A DNA stretch of 64,000 nt from Patagioenas fasciata. Lineage: Eukaryota; Chordata; Aves; Columbiformes; Columbidae. The notes beneath the pieces were generated by a model. The model did no database searches. It saw nothing but the letters and a program-made list of their open reading frames with translations, and was not told the DNA's origin. Positions 25,452 to 38,496 of the stretch are shown one piece after another (within the stretch, counting starts at the first letter, position 1; each line of letters opens with the position of its first letter). Location: the NCBI RefSeq assembly GCF_037038585.1, contig NC_092525.1, forward strand, positions 24,138,867-24,202,866, read 5' to 3'. The position numbers and the translations under genes are program-made.

Positions 25452-25712
25452 TGGGCATGGCAGTGGGATTCCTCCTCTGCAAGCAGGTTCTCCCTGCTGC
25501 TTCAAAACCCTCCCCGGTGCAGCAGCCCCCGGCTTTAGCCAACATCTTCCTTTGCCTTGCAGACACCCATGCTCCACTGCAAGTTTCTTCTACAGAGCTG
25601 TGAGGACAAGCACTCCAGCCTTTCTGAGGATTTCTCATTAAGGTTTTTTTTTTTTTAACAGCGGATTTTATTATAAGGATGATACATTTAAAGCAGCTCA
25701 ACCACAGTTGAC

Positions 25713-25722
25713 TCACATGTGA
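25713..25722. promoter_or_regulatory. Second TCACATGTGA E-box palindrome
   Basis: The same 10-bp core as the palindrome at 25434-25451, 275 bp away, in an AT-richer block (25640-25740) that begins with a T13 tract. Confidence 0.4.
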
Positions 25723-25739
25723 ATACCCCCTAATGAGGA

Positions 25740-28700
25740 GCAGAATCCTCTCATCACAGGGAAATAGAAAAAGGATTTTCCCATCACCTTAGACCTGGCA
25801 TGATATGTTCCCCAGGCCATTCAGATACTAAGATGACCCAACTGGGTCTGAGACCCCACAGTACAAACGCATGGCAATTTTCTTTCCTGTTTGAAGGTAA
25901 AGGAGGGGGAATGGCTGTTTTGCTGGATACATTTCACTGGAATGGGGTGCGTTGCTCCAGTATGTGGTTGCTTCCATTGCTGCTTTTTATGGATAATTAT
26001 CAGTTTGTCAGTAGTTACTGTAATTCTCTTCATTGAGAAATAAACATCAACTACATGCAACTATGTGGCGGTAGCCGTGTTTTGCTCCAACAGACGACTG
26101 CTATCTGTCCAGATTGTTCCAGTGATAAAGCAGAAGGAAAACGTCATGCATCCCCCATAACACTTCCAAAGGTCTCCAGGGAGTGACGATGTGTCCTTCC
26201 CCACCTGACCTCAGACAAAAACGTTACAGCATGGATTTGCAAACAGGAATTGCCACATCCTCTGCTGGGAGTCAGGACATAGGAGGCAGCATAAGACCTG
26301 AGGAGCAGGGCCCGTTGCCATGAGAAGGCAGTGCCTGGTGCCAGCTGAAGGGCTTCACAACACTTCCAATGGAGCAGAAAGGCTCTGCAGGCACTGACGT
26401 GTGATGTTAAATAGAAGTGAATTGTGCCTTTCTGTGCCTTGCCTTGCTGAACCTTTCAGTGCTTTGCAAAGGAGAGGGTGTTTGAATTGATTGGGGTGAC
26501 ACAGAAGCTCAGTCATTTCCTTTGTGCATTGATCTGGCTCCATCCACTGCAAGGCAGAGCGGTTGCTCCATGATGGGTGACACTATGGCTGGTGACCAGC
26601 TCTGCCATCTCAGAAATAGAGCCCAGTTTGAGTCCATGCCTCCAGTTCAGGAGAGACATGGAGCAACCAAAAGCTAATAAGGTGGTCGTGGCCAGGTCTA
26701 GTACTGGCCATAGCCCTGCCCCGCATCAGGGACTGTGCTTGGGACCAAACAGCAAAAATTGAGGACTGTGGAATCTGACGTGAAGAGCCTTCCCTGCAAG
26801 GGAAGGACCATAACACCTTTGGGGAAACAAGCATGTCACTTCTTGGCACGCTTTAGAAACAAGCTGAAGATACTGAACCCCCATGAATCATAGTCTGAAT
26901 TTCAGCCCTGCCAAACAGACTCAGCCACATTTGAACGTCAAGAGAAATGTCCAGGGGTGATGTCAGACCCTGGGAAATGCAGAGCAATTACAGCAACACC
27001 TGACGAGGCCAGCCTGTGGCTTAAGAGAGTAGCTGTGCTTTTCTCTTCAAGCCTTCCAATTTGTATTGCATCTCAGGAGCTATTCCTCCTCCTCCTCCCC
27101 ACGGTGCGGACCAGCAGCTTGCATCCCACTTGTTGACACAGTTGTAAATCACTCTTGACAAATTTAACAATGACTCAAGGGCAGCAAAGAAACAGCAAAC
27201 AGCAAAAAATAAAATGTTGTTCCTGCCAAAAATCAGTGCGTGGCCTGGTACCTCCTCCCCCAGCCACCTGCGCCTGCCTCCGTGGGGCCAGGAACACATA
27301 CTGACCACAGCCAGAAGGGTCACTCACCCCCACTTAGAGATAAAATACCAAATCACAGCTGACATTTAGCTGAAACTCGCCTTGCTGAGTGTGCTGCAAC
27401 AGGCAGGGGAGCTGCTCTGGGCAGGGTCATACCAGCGAAGGTGAGAGAAGCCGCAGCACCGTTGCAGTTGGGCTCACCTCTGCCACATCCCTCCTAAATA
27501 AAGTCATGGGCACTGTCAAGAGCCCAAACCTGCAGTCTGGCAGCTAGGATACCCTTTTTTTTCCCTGCTCCAGTCCTCACTGGTGTGTGCCAAGACCACA
27601 GTGAGCACCCAAATGTGGGTCCTGGGGACCTACAACCAGGTGGGTCTGTGACTTCCCCCTCCAGCAGCACCAAAGCCAGCACTTGTCCGCCAGGATACCT
27701 GGCTCTAGTCATCCATGCCCTGCAGCTACCCCCTGGCCCCGGTGCAGGGGTTTTGGGTAGTGCATGAGGTTGTGGAGGGCTCCTGTCACTGACATGTCTT
27801 GCCTTGATTTGTGTCCCAGCAGTTCTGCTTTCCAGACTCCTGGGTTGTGGATGCTCCATGTGCTCGCAGCAGGACCGTGTCAGCCAGAGAAGCAGGCAGG
27901 GCTGGGAGAAGCCTGACAGGCTATTTGCATTTATAGGAGGAGATATGACGGGAGTGAATATCAAACTGTCAACTCCATCATCTTGTGGCCAAGGTAACGG
28001 TGGGAAGTGGGTTCGCCTTGTTGAATCCCTCTTCAGATGAAAAATAGCTAACATCAAGCTGCTCTCATTCACAGATTCCTCCTGTTCGGTTTCTAATATA
28101 ACGATCCAATTTGCTCAACACAGCTGCAGTTTTTGGGCTCTTTCCAGCTTCTGTGTCTGCTACAAAATTCTGCCTCCTGTGCAGAAACAAGCTATCCATC
28201 CGTACACAGGATCCGGCCCCTTCCCCCTTCAATTCTCCCTGAACATGCTGTCCCCCTTTGCTCCAGGGTGCAGGACAGGAACTGGCACACATGGGAATCT
28301 TTTCTGTGATTTTCTGTGATACTGAGATTTTAAGGTTTTGCTGCCCACGGCAAAGAGCCTGGAGAGCGCAGACCTGAGAGGGGATGCCCAAGCTGACAGC
28401 GTGCAGTCACATCATCCCCTCCCCATAGCCACAGCATTTTCCCAAAGGAACTGGGAGTTCTTCCTTAACTGGGCTCTCTCTTTAACACAGGTAGTTTGTT
28501 CCCTGAATTCTTTTGTTGCAATATCGAGGCATATGACAAAGAAGCAGAGCTGCCCAGATTGCGTGGCTTTGCTCGCAAGAGAAGAGCGTCTGGAAGTCTT
28601 CTGAGACCTGCTCGCCTGCACGTGGGGGCAGCCCAGAAATCTGACCATCTTCCCTCCAAAACATCCTAAATATAACCTTGCCCTGGGCAATGGCATACCA

Positions 28701-30204
28701 AGCTTCCCCCATGCTGCAAGAGCTGTGTGGCTGTGACAGTTCTGGCACACAGACCCCCCAAAATTTTCCCTTCTTGCTGACCAGCCCTGGGATAGGGACC
28801 AGACTTCAGCATCCCCCTGCAGAAGAGCAGCAACCTCTGCACCTCATCCTCCATCTGTGTGGGGCAGCAGGAGTGATGCAGAGGGAGCTCTGACTTTTTA
28901 AAAGAGGATGTGCAGGTGGCACAAGCCCCACACCTCTGCTGCCAGTGAAGGCTCATTTCTGCTTCACTGATGGCAAGAGAAGAGACATGTAAAGGGGTAG
29001 AAATCAGACCAGACAGATGCATGGCACAGCTCTGGCCAGGCAGTTTGCTCATGCAGTTCCAATTCAGCTTCTTGAAAATGTTGTCCTACTTATTTAATCT
29101 TTCAGAAAGATGCCTGACAGGTTTTTCAAAGTGTCTGAGTGCAGTTTATGCTCTTGGGTTACAGGAAATTAAATGCCTTTTGGTTTTCTCTGAGGGTAGT
29201 AAAGAAAGTTCAGGAGCCTTATTAGACTTCATTTCCATTTCTCTCTGTGTTGAAGGCATGCTAAATAACTCTATCTGGGAGGATGTGGAGTATCTGTCAT
29301 TCATTTATCTGCAGGACAAACAAAAATACAGAATATTATAAGTTCAAAATCATAAAGAAATCTTACTAATTTTCTCATTTACTTAATTTTTACACTTTTT
29401 TTCCATGCCTATCATCTTGCAATTGTAAACAGCTTGGGCAGTTGAACTATTCATTCTTCTTGGTTTCACTGACCCCATCCCAGGCCCTGAGACTTTAAAT
29501 GCATACTGGAAGTCAGACAAGAAACTGCTCCCACAAATTCTTTCACTAGCGTCACTTTTCTGCAACTCTAAGTTTCCTGGAATAAGTGTATCATATTTCT
29601 TCTTAATTCTGGGCTCAGAAGGGTTTTTCTCCCTTGTGTTTTGGACCTGTTTCTCTGAACAGAGCAGCCTGAGGAAGACCAAGCACAAAGCAAGAGTAGG
29701 ATGAGGCTCCCAAGTCATCAAATCTGCCTTTAAATTGGTTCCTTAGATTCTTCCACTGAATTGTCACACCCAAGAAGGCTGCAAGGCATCCAGACTCCAG
29801 AAATTGGGCACAAAGGTAATCACCGACTTTCGGTGAGGAAAGGCAGTTTTCCTTTAGACCTCTGTCTGGTGCTACACCCGTGCTTGTACTGTCACTTCTC
29901 ACTGCACACCTGCTACCAAGCAGGTTGCAAGCTGTAGGGGTTAGTGGAGAGAGGGATGTAATCTGGGTTAGGGAACGGGGCTCCTGGGAACCTGGAGAGC
30001 AAGAAGGGATTTTTCTCATTTCTCTTAAAAAGCACTTCCATCACGAAAAGCCACTTGGTTTGCTACAAGTGGCAGAACTGATGCTCTTTGACATTTCTGT
30101 TTCCCTGGGACCTTTCTATTTTACATTCTGTATATTAAAATACATCATAAATGATTGTTATGTCACAGGGAAATGGCATAGCTATTTTAGTAATTATGTG
30201 CTTT
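25740..30204. other. Intergenic DNA without a supportable gene
   Basis: No coding potential recognised. Contains an octamer at 27923-27930 that runs directly into TTATAGG, and a short direct repeat TTTTCTGTGA (about 28301-28320). Confidence 0.5.
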
Positions 30205-30415
30205 ATAGATTCATAAGCTTTAGGGCCAGAAGGGACTATTATGATCTGCAGAGCAACGGCCAGAGAAGCTTGCCTGATGATTCCTCCCTCAAGTCCAGCA
30301 TTTCTGGCTGAGCGACAATCCATCTTTGCACAGAGAGAAATCCAGTCAGAACTAGAAAGCATCCAGTGCTGTAGAATTTACATCACCAGCAGGCACCCCG
30401 TTCCTACATGAGTTG
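30205..30415 (-). mobile_element. Ancient CR1-type LINE 3' fragment (relict)
   Basis: The + strand reads TATAGATTCATAAGC, then AGGGCCAGAAGGGAC, then TTATGATC, the reverse complement of an old amniote CR1 3' terminus (…GATCATAATGGTCCCTTCTGGCC… ending in ATGAATCTATGA). Diverged similarity to my recollection of that family's turtle and archosaur copies continues rightwards for about 200 bp (AGAAATCCAGTC, GTAGAATTTACATCACCA), so the element is on the minus strand with its 3' end near 30205. The body is truncated and non-coding. The right boundary is approximate. Confidence 0.6.
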
Positions 30416-33400
30416 TTTGGCAGTTCTCCTCCCCAGCCATTCGGGAAGCAGCAGAGGGGCAGCCCATGCTCCGCTGTGGCCAGCTCACTCTTGTTAAACC
30501 AGAGCTTTGTTTATGCCAGAAAAAAACAAACCCTCTCTCCTTCAACCATTTCCTTCTGAATGTCTGGAGCAGTTCAGAGGAAGAATGAGCTCAGGCTGCT
30601 GCCACCTGCAGTAAGAGTGCCCATCACTCAGGGCCATGCTGGCCCCAAGAGCCCAGCCAGGTGCACCGAACAGGGATCCCCTCCTCACCCCAGCCATTGC
30701 CTCCCTTCTCCATACGAGCATCAGTGTCTGTAACATACAGGGCAGCACAACTGGAGATCATAAACCCTGCCAAAGTCCTCGAGGCTTTCATTTATTATCC
30801 TTTCCTTTCTCATGAGGAGAAATGCCTGGACATGGGACCAGGAGTCCTTCGCAGAAGCAGCAGATGCTCCAGCCCCCAGAGTGTGAGAACCGGTTAATTG
30901 CTCTGATGTGAGTTGACGATTTTTTATCTCCAATCTCTTGTTTTGGGGCTGTGAAGAGTTTTACAAGAGATTGATTCATTCTCTGCAGCCCACGGCTGCA
31001 CAGGAGCCCCCAGCCCCAGTGCCGGATCCCCAGCAGCCACTGCACAGCAGCTGCAGGTTGTCATGGCACCATGAGCTGTTTCACCTGCACGTCACAGTGG
31101 GGGACTGGGAATTAAGTGGACTCTAATTTAATTGTCAAGGTTCATTAGGTTAATTAAATACTATGGACGAACTCTGTTAATCAGCTTTGCAATGGGAGAG
31201 TGGTTTCAGCAGGAGTCAAGGAGCTGCTCAGAAGCCGCTTGGCTAATGGTGCTAAATCCAATTTCATGCACTGGCACAGCGCTGGGGAGATGATTAACAG
31301 GTTGCGTGTCCCCTCATCTGTGGGGGCTGTCCCTAGCTCCCCCTGGGGATGGAGGGAGCGGGCGCTGGGCCAGCCCACAGGCAGCTCGCGGATGGCTCGC
31401 TATGCGGCAGAGCCCCGCACAGCTCCATGAAACAGTCCTGGGATGCGGGCAAGGGAGAGAAGTTTCTCAGGGCCAGTGTCAGCATGTCGGTGCCAGGCGG
31501 GGCAGCCCAGGTGCTCAGGTGAGCCTGTATGGATGCCCTGGCAGCACCAGCCCCCCATGCCGAACCAAGTTTCAGCCACCAGGGAGATGCCAATTCAGAG
31601 CTGTCAGAGCAGAGAGCATTCCAATGCTACACTGAGACAGGACAATGATTTCAGGGACTGATAACAAATTCAATGTACAAATATATTGCTGGATTAAATG
31701 ATCTAATGACATTTGGAAATTATTTGCATTTTTATATGTCTGAGAGGAATATTAGAGATATCACCTTCAAAAAAGGTCTCATGGGCTATTCCCTCCTCTC
31801 TCCTTGGTACAGAAGAAGTGACTTTGAAATATGAAAAGGTGTTGACTGAAAATTAGTTGAAATAAAAGTACTTTTCTGTGATCCAAAGGTTTTTTTTTCT
31901 GGAGAAAATTGTCAACCGAAAAAGTAGGAGGACATGACTGGTGGTGGCTCAAGTTCCGGGCTCCATGCAGAGTAGTGACACAGGTGTCCCCATGCCAGGG
32001 GGTTGCCCCAGGCTGCTGAGCACAAGCAGAAGGGGGTGATCAGAAATAAGTCTGTTTTCCCACATGGTAAGAGAGGGACGAGAGAAGAGGTGGGTGCCAG
32101 CCAGGCTTGTTGACTAAAGGGCCATAAAGGAGCTGGTGAAGGACTAGACTGGGTTAGTACTGGGGGATAGCATCTGTTGTAACTTCAGAGCAGCAAATAA
32201 AGGACAAGTTTACTGGAATTCTGTGATTTTAGAGTGGGTGTCACAAATAAAGTTCATCCCCATCCTCTGGCTTTTACAGGGACTCAGTGTTCATCAGATA
32301 ATCCTGATTTTGCTCTTTGATGAGATGATGACTTTGGCTGGTAAAGGTAATGGCATAGATGTGAAATCCTTGGGCTTTGCTGGCATTTGAGTCTGGACAC
32401 CACAACAGTCTGATTTTAAAAGTTATCAGGAAAAGACACATTAGGGGAATGAAAACATAGCTGACAAGCTCATTTTAAGAAGTCAGTGTAAACCAGAGCC
32501 TTCAGCCGGTGGTGTCGCTGGGGTCGGCAAGGGCTGGGATTTGGAGTTTCTGCTGGTGGCATCACCACTGGCAGCATTTTCCACAGGGCCAGGACAAGTC
32601 ATGTGGTCACAGGCTGAGCTCCACAGCCTGTGCCGAATGCGGAACACAGGGTGGAGGTTTTTTGGATGGTTCCCCTTCCCCAGGCTGAGCTAATGTAGCT
32701 CTTGGCTTCTTGTATAGCCTGTGCTCCCACTTCAGCCACCTCACCAGCTTCACTCCAGGATGTCACTGTGCTGGTGCTGGGGAGCCCAAACCAGCCAAGG
32801 TCTGCAACTGGGAACGGGCATTTTCTCCCCATCATCTTGTAAACTCAGGTGATGCTATTTTAAAAGCATAAATATGTCTGTGTGTACTTTTCTTATGGAC
32901 AATAATTTCAGCATCTGTTCAGGCTGCTGAAGCCCCTTGTAGCACTGGAATAGTGTGCTCCAATATTTGTTAAAGCACAGGACTAATTTCCATTGATTTT
33001 AGGCTAATCACACAGAGAAAAGCAACATCTGTTGAGCGAATGGGCTCCCAAGGAGAATTAACCACTCTCACACAGAAAACAATGGGAAATAGTTGAACCA
33101 GCAAGATTCTCTTTAGGAATAAGAACATTTATTTTTAGCCCCTTGTGTGGCCCCATCCCTCCCTCTTTTCTGCCAGCGCCTGTCAGAGGGGGTTGAGTAC
33201 CATCAGCACTGGCTTTTCTCCTTCCTCCCCATCATCCCCATCCCCGCATCTTGACCCCCCTCACTGACTGAGCCACTCAGAAGAAAATACAATTTCTAGT
33301 GTGTCATCCATCTATGGTGAACATGAACTTTTTTGCCAGCGAAATGAGTGCAACAGAGATTATTTGAATCCATGCCAAGGTTACCCATAAAATACAAGTT

Positions 33401-33900
33401 CAGCTGCACAAAGGTGGAGTGGGGAGCCCTGGTAATAAGATGGAAGCAATATAGGAAACGATCCTAACAAGAGCACAGTAATTAGAATTGGGCTGTTTGT
33501 TTCCCATCACATGAAGAGGCAAGCCATAAATCAGGAAGGCATCTGCCGTGCAGGATCCAAGGGCTCTCAAAGCAGTAGGAAAAAGCCATCCATCACTGTT
33601 AGCAGAAGGAGGATTTGAGTTTAAATTACAGAATCTTGAACTATGCATTTGCAATTGTTTGGAAACAAAGTCCTATTTAATTTCTCCCTCGGCACTGGGA
33701 AGGGAGTGAGCCAGCTCCAGCAGGGTTCAGCTGATGCCTAATCAGGTTCCACAAGGAAAAGAAAAGGAAAATTGAGGGGGGACGCAGGGGACCCATCATG
33801 CAGCCTGCAGCCCCAGCCCCATGTCGCCCTCTTGCCCATCTGCATGCTCAGCACATTTTCTCTCCAGTGGCCCCAGACATGCAGGTGCCAGCACAGGGAC
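30416..33900. other. Intergenic DNA without a supportable gene
   Basis: Includes AT-rich blocks at 31100-31195 (TTTAATTGTCAAGG, GGTTAATTAAAT) and 31650-31760 (with an octamer at 31722-31729) that look like conserved non-coding sequence. The rest is unremarkable. Confidence 0.45.
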
Positions 33901-33927
33901 ACCACGCCATCCAGGGTGGCCTGCCAC

Positions 33928-33940
33928 CTCCCTCTAGTGG
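33928..33940 (-). promoter_or_regulatory. CTCF-like core, minus strand
   Basis: The minus strand reads CCACTAGAGGGAG, matching the CTCF core CCASYAGRKGGCR with one mismatch (A for C near the end). Confidence 0.35.
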
Positions 33941-34159
33941 CACTGGGGATGCGGGGGACCAGCCACGCCCCGGTCCCAGTGGGCAGTGGGTGGGCAAGGG
34001 GGGCTCTGAGCATCCCCCACCCCTCTCCAAGGAGCCACTGGAGCTCAGGGCATGCTGGTCCCCCTGCCCCCTTCCATCCATCCATCTGTCCATCCTGGCA
34101 GCAGCAAGCAGCTGAACACCCAGGCACCCACCTGAGCTGTTGGTCCCTCCTTCCACCAG

Positions 34160-35200
34160 TGTCCAGCCATGGTGAAATTATGTAAATTCTGCAATAATGA
34201 CAGCCGGGGCTATTAACTGTGCTGCTTTAATTCCTCCCTGGGCATTTGCCGTCACTGGGATTTGATATATATATTATTTTTTTCATAGGAATATATCTGC
34301 AGGCAAGAAAGCTGAGCAGCAAACAGAAACATTCATTGCTCAGGTGTGAGAGGTCCCTTAGGAGAATATATCAGAGTTACGGAGTTAGCATGTGAAATGT
34401 GGGAGTGAGAGTGAAATATTGCCTTTGCAGGCCATCGCCTATCCACAGGCTTTGGGAGAGGGGCAGAGCAGTTTTCCAGGTGGGGGTAGGGGCCGGCATG
34501 TGTCCCCGAGGGTGTATGTGAGTGCCAAGGGAGGTGTTTGCCGTGGACTTTGCCTCGGTGGGGCTGGGTGCGGGGAGTATTTTCCTGGGAATGCTGTACC
34601 CATCGGGAGGCACTGGCACAGGTACTGCACAAGCACAGCTGTGGTTTGGGAACCCATGGGATTTTCAGGTCCCCTTGCACAGGGAAAGGGGTGTATGCCC
34701 ATGTGTTTACCAAGGGTGAGGAGCAACTGCTTGCACCTAGCAGGAGAGGTGGTCCCCCAACCTGGTGGGCTGGACGGGGGTGTCGCCACCCTCCTAAATC
34801 ACGGCATGTTGATCCCCAGATAAATGCAGGCTTGTGTCAGAATTAATCATCCTGGCAGTTTACAAGGCAATTAAAAGAAAGGGTCATGTGTCTGATTATA
34901 CAGCAAATAAGCCTTGGCAAATTACAAACATATCAAAGGTTGCAATTAGCTGCAGTGATTCACGGGGGAGAGCACCCAGGATAGTGGCTCCTCCTCAGTT
35001 TGGTGTCCTGCACTCGGGAAATGAGCAATAACATGTCTCAAGATCATAAGCTGCAGTCTCAAATGAAGAATGCCAAGTATTGTCTTTATTTATCAGCCGC
35101 AAGTGGGGGATTGCTACAAGGAGCTTGACAGTTAGATGCGGCAATTAACATATCATTTGAATATGGCTACTGGCTTGTCATACAAATGAAGAATATGCTC
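34160..35200. promoter_or_regulatory. Cluster of AT-rich, conserved-looking blocks
   Basis: Three AT-rich stretches (34170-34400, 34830-34960, 35035-35195) flank a GC-rich core. They carry homeodomain cores and an ATCAAAGG TCF/LEF consensus near 34933. No coding potential is recognised. They resemble a compound enhancer upstream of the NOS1AP-family promoter; this is inferred from composition only. Confidence 0.3.
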
Positions 35201-38200
35201 CTTGCTCCTTGGTACAGAAGCTGAGAAAAGCTCTATTTCTCCAGATTCCTTCTTGTCTCTGGTGCAAAATAAAAGCTATGGCCAAAATCGTGCCCTCTGG
35301 ACCGAGATCACAGGGACAAGGCTGGCCTGCAGTCCTGGGTGCCCTGGGTTCTTCCTGCAGGGAGGGGAAGTCTTGCTGTACAAATTCCCATACATCCAGA
35401 GAAAAACAAACCCAAGACTTTTCCTTCTGCAGTGATTCTCCCTTGGGAACAGCATCATGATAAACCATAAATGAATTTCAGACTGATGGCTGGCAGAGGC
35501 AGCACCTTGTGGCATCACACACCTCCCTGCTGCCCTGGGATATCAGCCCAGCTCCCTCTCACTTCAGGTCTTTACCCTCATACTCTTGGGGATCTGCACT
35601 CAGCAATTCCCACCCCCCTTGCTGTGGGCAGCTCAAGCCTTGTGTGGCATGGGGGACCTGCCAGCCACTCAGAAACTAGCTCACTTGTTGGCTTCTTCTA
35701 CTTTTGCACTGTTTTTTTCCTCTCTGGGGTCTGGCAGGCAGTGTGGGACAGCTTGTGTCACTCATTGGGAGCACCTGGGGAATGGTGATTTAAGGGGATG
35801 TGTCTCATCTTGTAGGGAAATGGTCTGGACTGACACAGGAGGTAGCAGGGTCTCTTGGGTGGGTGATGGTGGAGGGAGCTGTGCCCTGTGTATAGCCCTG
35901 AGCAGCCTGTTGCAGATGTTTTTCAGCTGTGTTGAGGTGCAACCTCAAGGTTCTGGGAGCAGAGCTGTGCTGTGGGACTGGGAAACACTCTACTTTGAGG
36001 AGGTAAGTACTGATTTTTATAATAAGTAACTGTAAATACATTTATTGATAACTTTACTGGCAACTATTACAACTGAGGGTGGTTAAAAGTTATGCAATGG
36101 GTGTTTCTCATAACACCGTTTAGGCATATTAATCATTAATGGGCAAGTGAGATTAAAACAAGATGCATATTGTATGGGACGGCTCCTGTGTGGCTGTGAA
36201 ATGTTCAGTGGGTGTAAGCATTGCTTCAGCCTGCTGCAGGAGTTCTCTGGCTACTGGGCCTGGGTAGTTCCCATGTATGGAGCCCTTGGGAGGCTCAAAA
36301 GGATGGGCTTCCACTGCCACCACCTCCCTGCTGTGGCAATGGGACCATGGGTGCCCCAAACCTTCCAGGCTCTTATGGCTTACTCACAGACTCTGATGAG
36401 GCTGGCAAGGAGGAGTGTTAATTTTAGACAGCACCTGCTCTGCTCCAGGGAGTGTATGTATTTTAGAAGCACCATGTGTTTGTCTTTCTGAAACAAAAGT
36501 ATTTCAAGACTTGGGGTTTGTGGAGAGCTTTCAAAAACCTAGAATAATTGCAAATTGAAATAAAATGACAGTGCAGGGATTCAAAATGTCTATGAAGGCA
36601 AAATCTGAGTTTTCAGATGGTTCCATTAATAGCCAGTCTGCACCCCAGTGGATATGAAATATGTGTCTGTGTTGTTAAAAAACAGCTCTGAAATTGTTCC
36701 TAGTCCCACCTCTAGAATAATTAAATGCATACATACATGTGGGCCTGATGAGAATGAGCTCTGCCAGCTCATCAGAATAAAATGTCAGCAAATGCCAGCA
36801 ACTTCCTGACCTTAATTCCAGCAGACTTTCCTTCCTCCCCTTCCTGAAGTTTCTGCTTCTTTCCCAGCCCTTGCTATTTAGATGTTAATCACCAAGATTT
36901 ATCAGGCAGACAAGGTACCTGCTTGCTGTTCTGACCTTCCTGTTTTGCTTAACACTTCTTCCCCCTGGGAGACTGCAGGGATAAGGTGGCTCCCTACCCA
37001 GCCTACCATGGCTGCACAGGCAGCAAGCCGTGGGGTGCTCTGTGCCAGCTGGGCCTTGATGTGATACAGGTGTGTGCTCCAGTGCACTCCTCAACTGCAG
37101 GACCATGACCCTAAAAGTATCTGCTACTATAGGATTTCATGGAAGGACATTAAGGCAAACTAGACCACCAGACTGAGCTGGATCATACCTTTCCGAGCTG
37201 AATGCCTGCCTGAGAGCCAACTTGCTTTACAATTTATTGCTTAGGGCTGCAAAAGTTGCCATCTGCTCATTTCCTCTCATTGCCATGCTCTGTGATGTTT
37301 CTCATTCCCACCCACATCCAGCACAATAAAAAAATATTTGCATACCTGGCCAAAAGCCCTTTTATTATTGCTTTCCAGAGCAGGGGCATCCTGAGCACAA
37401 ACAGTGTGCTGTGTGTTTTCCCCAAAATCACAGTGCCACACTATTGCTGCAGAAGCAACATGTGCAGTGATTGAGCAATCAGACATGGGTATGTGGAACC
37501 ACTTGCTTTGAGCGCACTAGCAGCAGGAAAAGGGGGACACCAGCCTGCTGAGGCTGTGGTGGGGCTCCCCATTGCCCTGTTTGCAGGTGGCTGTGCTCTC
37601 CTACTGCAATGCTGCAGCCCAAGAGTTGCAGGGAAAGGTGCAGCTTTGTCATCCTGGCACAAACTGTGCTTGATGTACAAAGTGCTCTGCGAACTTTGTT
37701 TGCTAGCTAAAGGATTGCCAGTGGTTTAAGTTATAGGCCATGGATGTTACAGTAACAAATGTGTCTTTCTGCTGGTAATACTACAATACTTTCCTAGTGT
37801 GGTTTTGGTTTGGTTTTGTTTCAAAGGGCAAGACTAGACAATGCATGCTGACACTTGTAGGCCAGGCTGCCTTCCCAAAATATTTGCACAATATCAGCTC
37901 TTTTCTAGTCCTGAAAGCTTTGTGATGCTTTGAAAAACACTACTGGCAAACTCAAAACACTCCTCACCAACTCTTCCAGGTCAGCTGCTTTTGGGTATGT
38001 TGCTCAACATAAGCCAAAGCACGAGCGTGCTGCCAGCAACATATCCAACGTGAGCTGGTGGAAGAAGGTGATCGCCTCTCCGGTCTGGGCTTTCTGCGCT
38101 GCATTTCACAGCATCCCCAGGAGATGGCAGGGCAGCCTCAGAAATCTCCAACCCGCGGCTGTCAGCCGGCAACCTGCACCCCGAGAGGGCTGGGCAGGAC

Positions 38201-38490
38201 CCCCGGGTGCCCCCGCTGTCCCTCTCCTGCCCCCACCGTCGAAGCTGCCCAAAATTCTCTGGTTCATGGTTGGGTCCTTTAAAATGTCCTTCCTCTTCCC
38301 TCAAGTTTGCATGGGCGGCATCCCCTGTCTCCCTGGCTTTAGCGAGGTCCCCTCCTGCTTGGGTGGTACACAGGACCTTTGTCCCAGGCCGTCGTGCCAC
38401 TGTGTCCTTGCACGGGGCGGAAATGGATGAAACTGCCAAAACAAGCAAACCGGTTACACAACTTCAACGTGTAATTCCAGAGCTTATAAT
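35200..38490. other. Intergenic DNA without a supportable gene
   Basis: Contains ATTAAT-C-ATTAAT (36128-36140, paired homeodomain cores), an octamer at 37336-37343 and a TTTGG-rich run near 37800-37820. No gene or dated transposon recognised. Confidence 0.45.
38117..38129 (+). promoter_or_regulatory. CTCF-like core, plus strand
   Basis: CCAGGAGATGGCA matches the CTCF core CCASYAGRKGGCR with one mismatch. It faces away from the minus-strand site at 33928-33940. Confidence 0.35.
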
Positions 38491-38493
38491 TAT

Positions 38494-38496
<3 letters not shown>

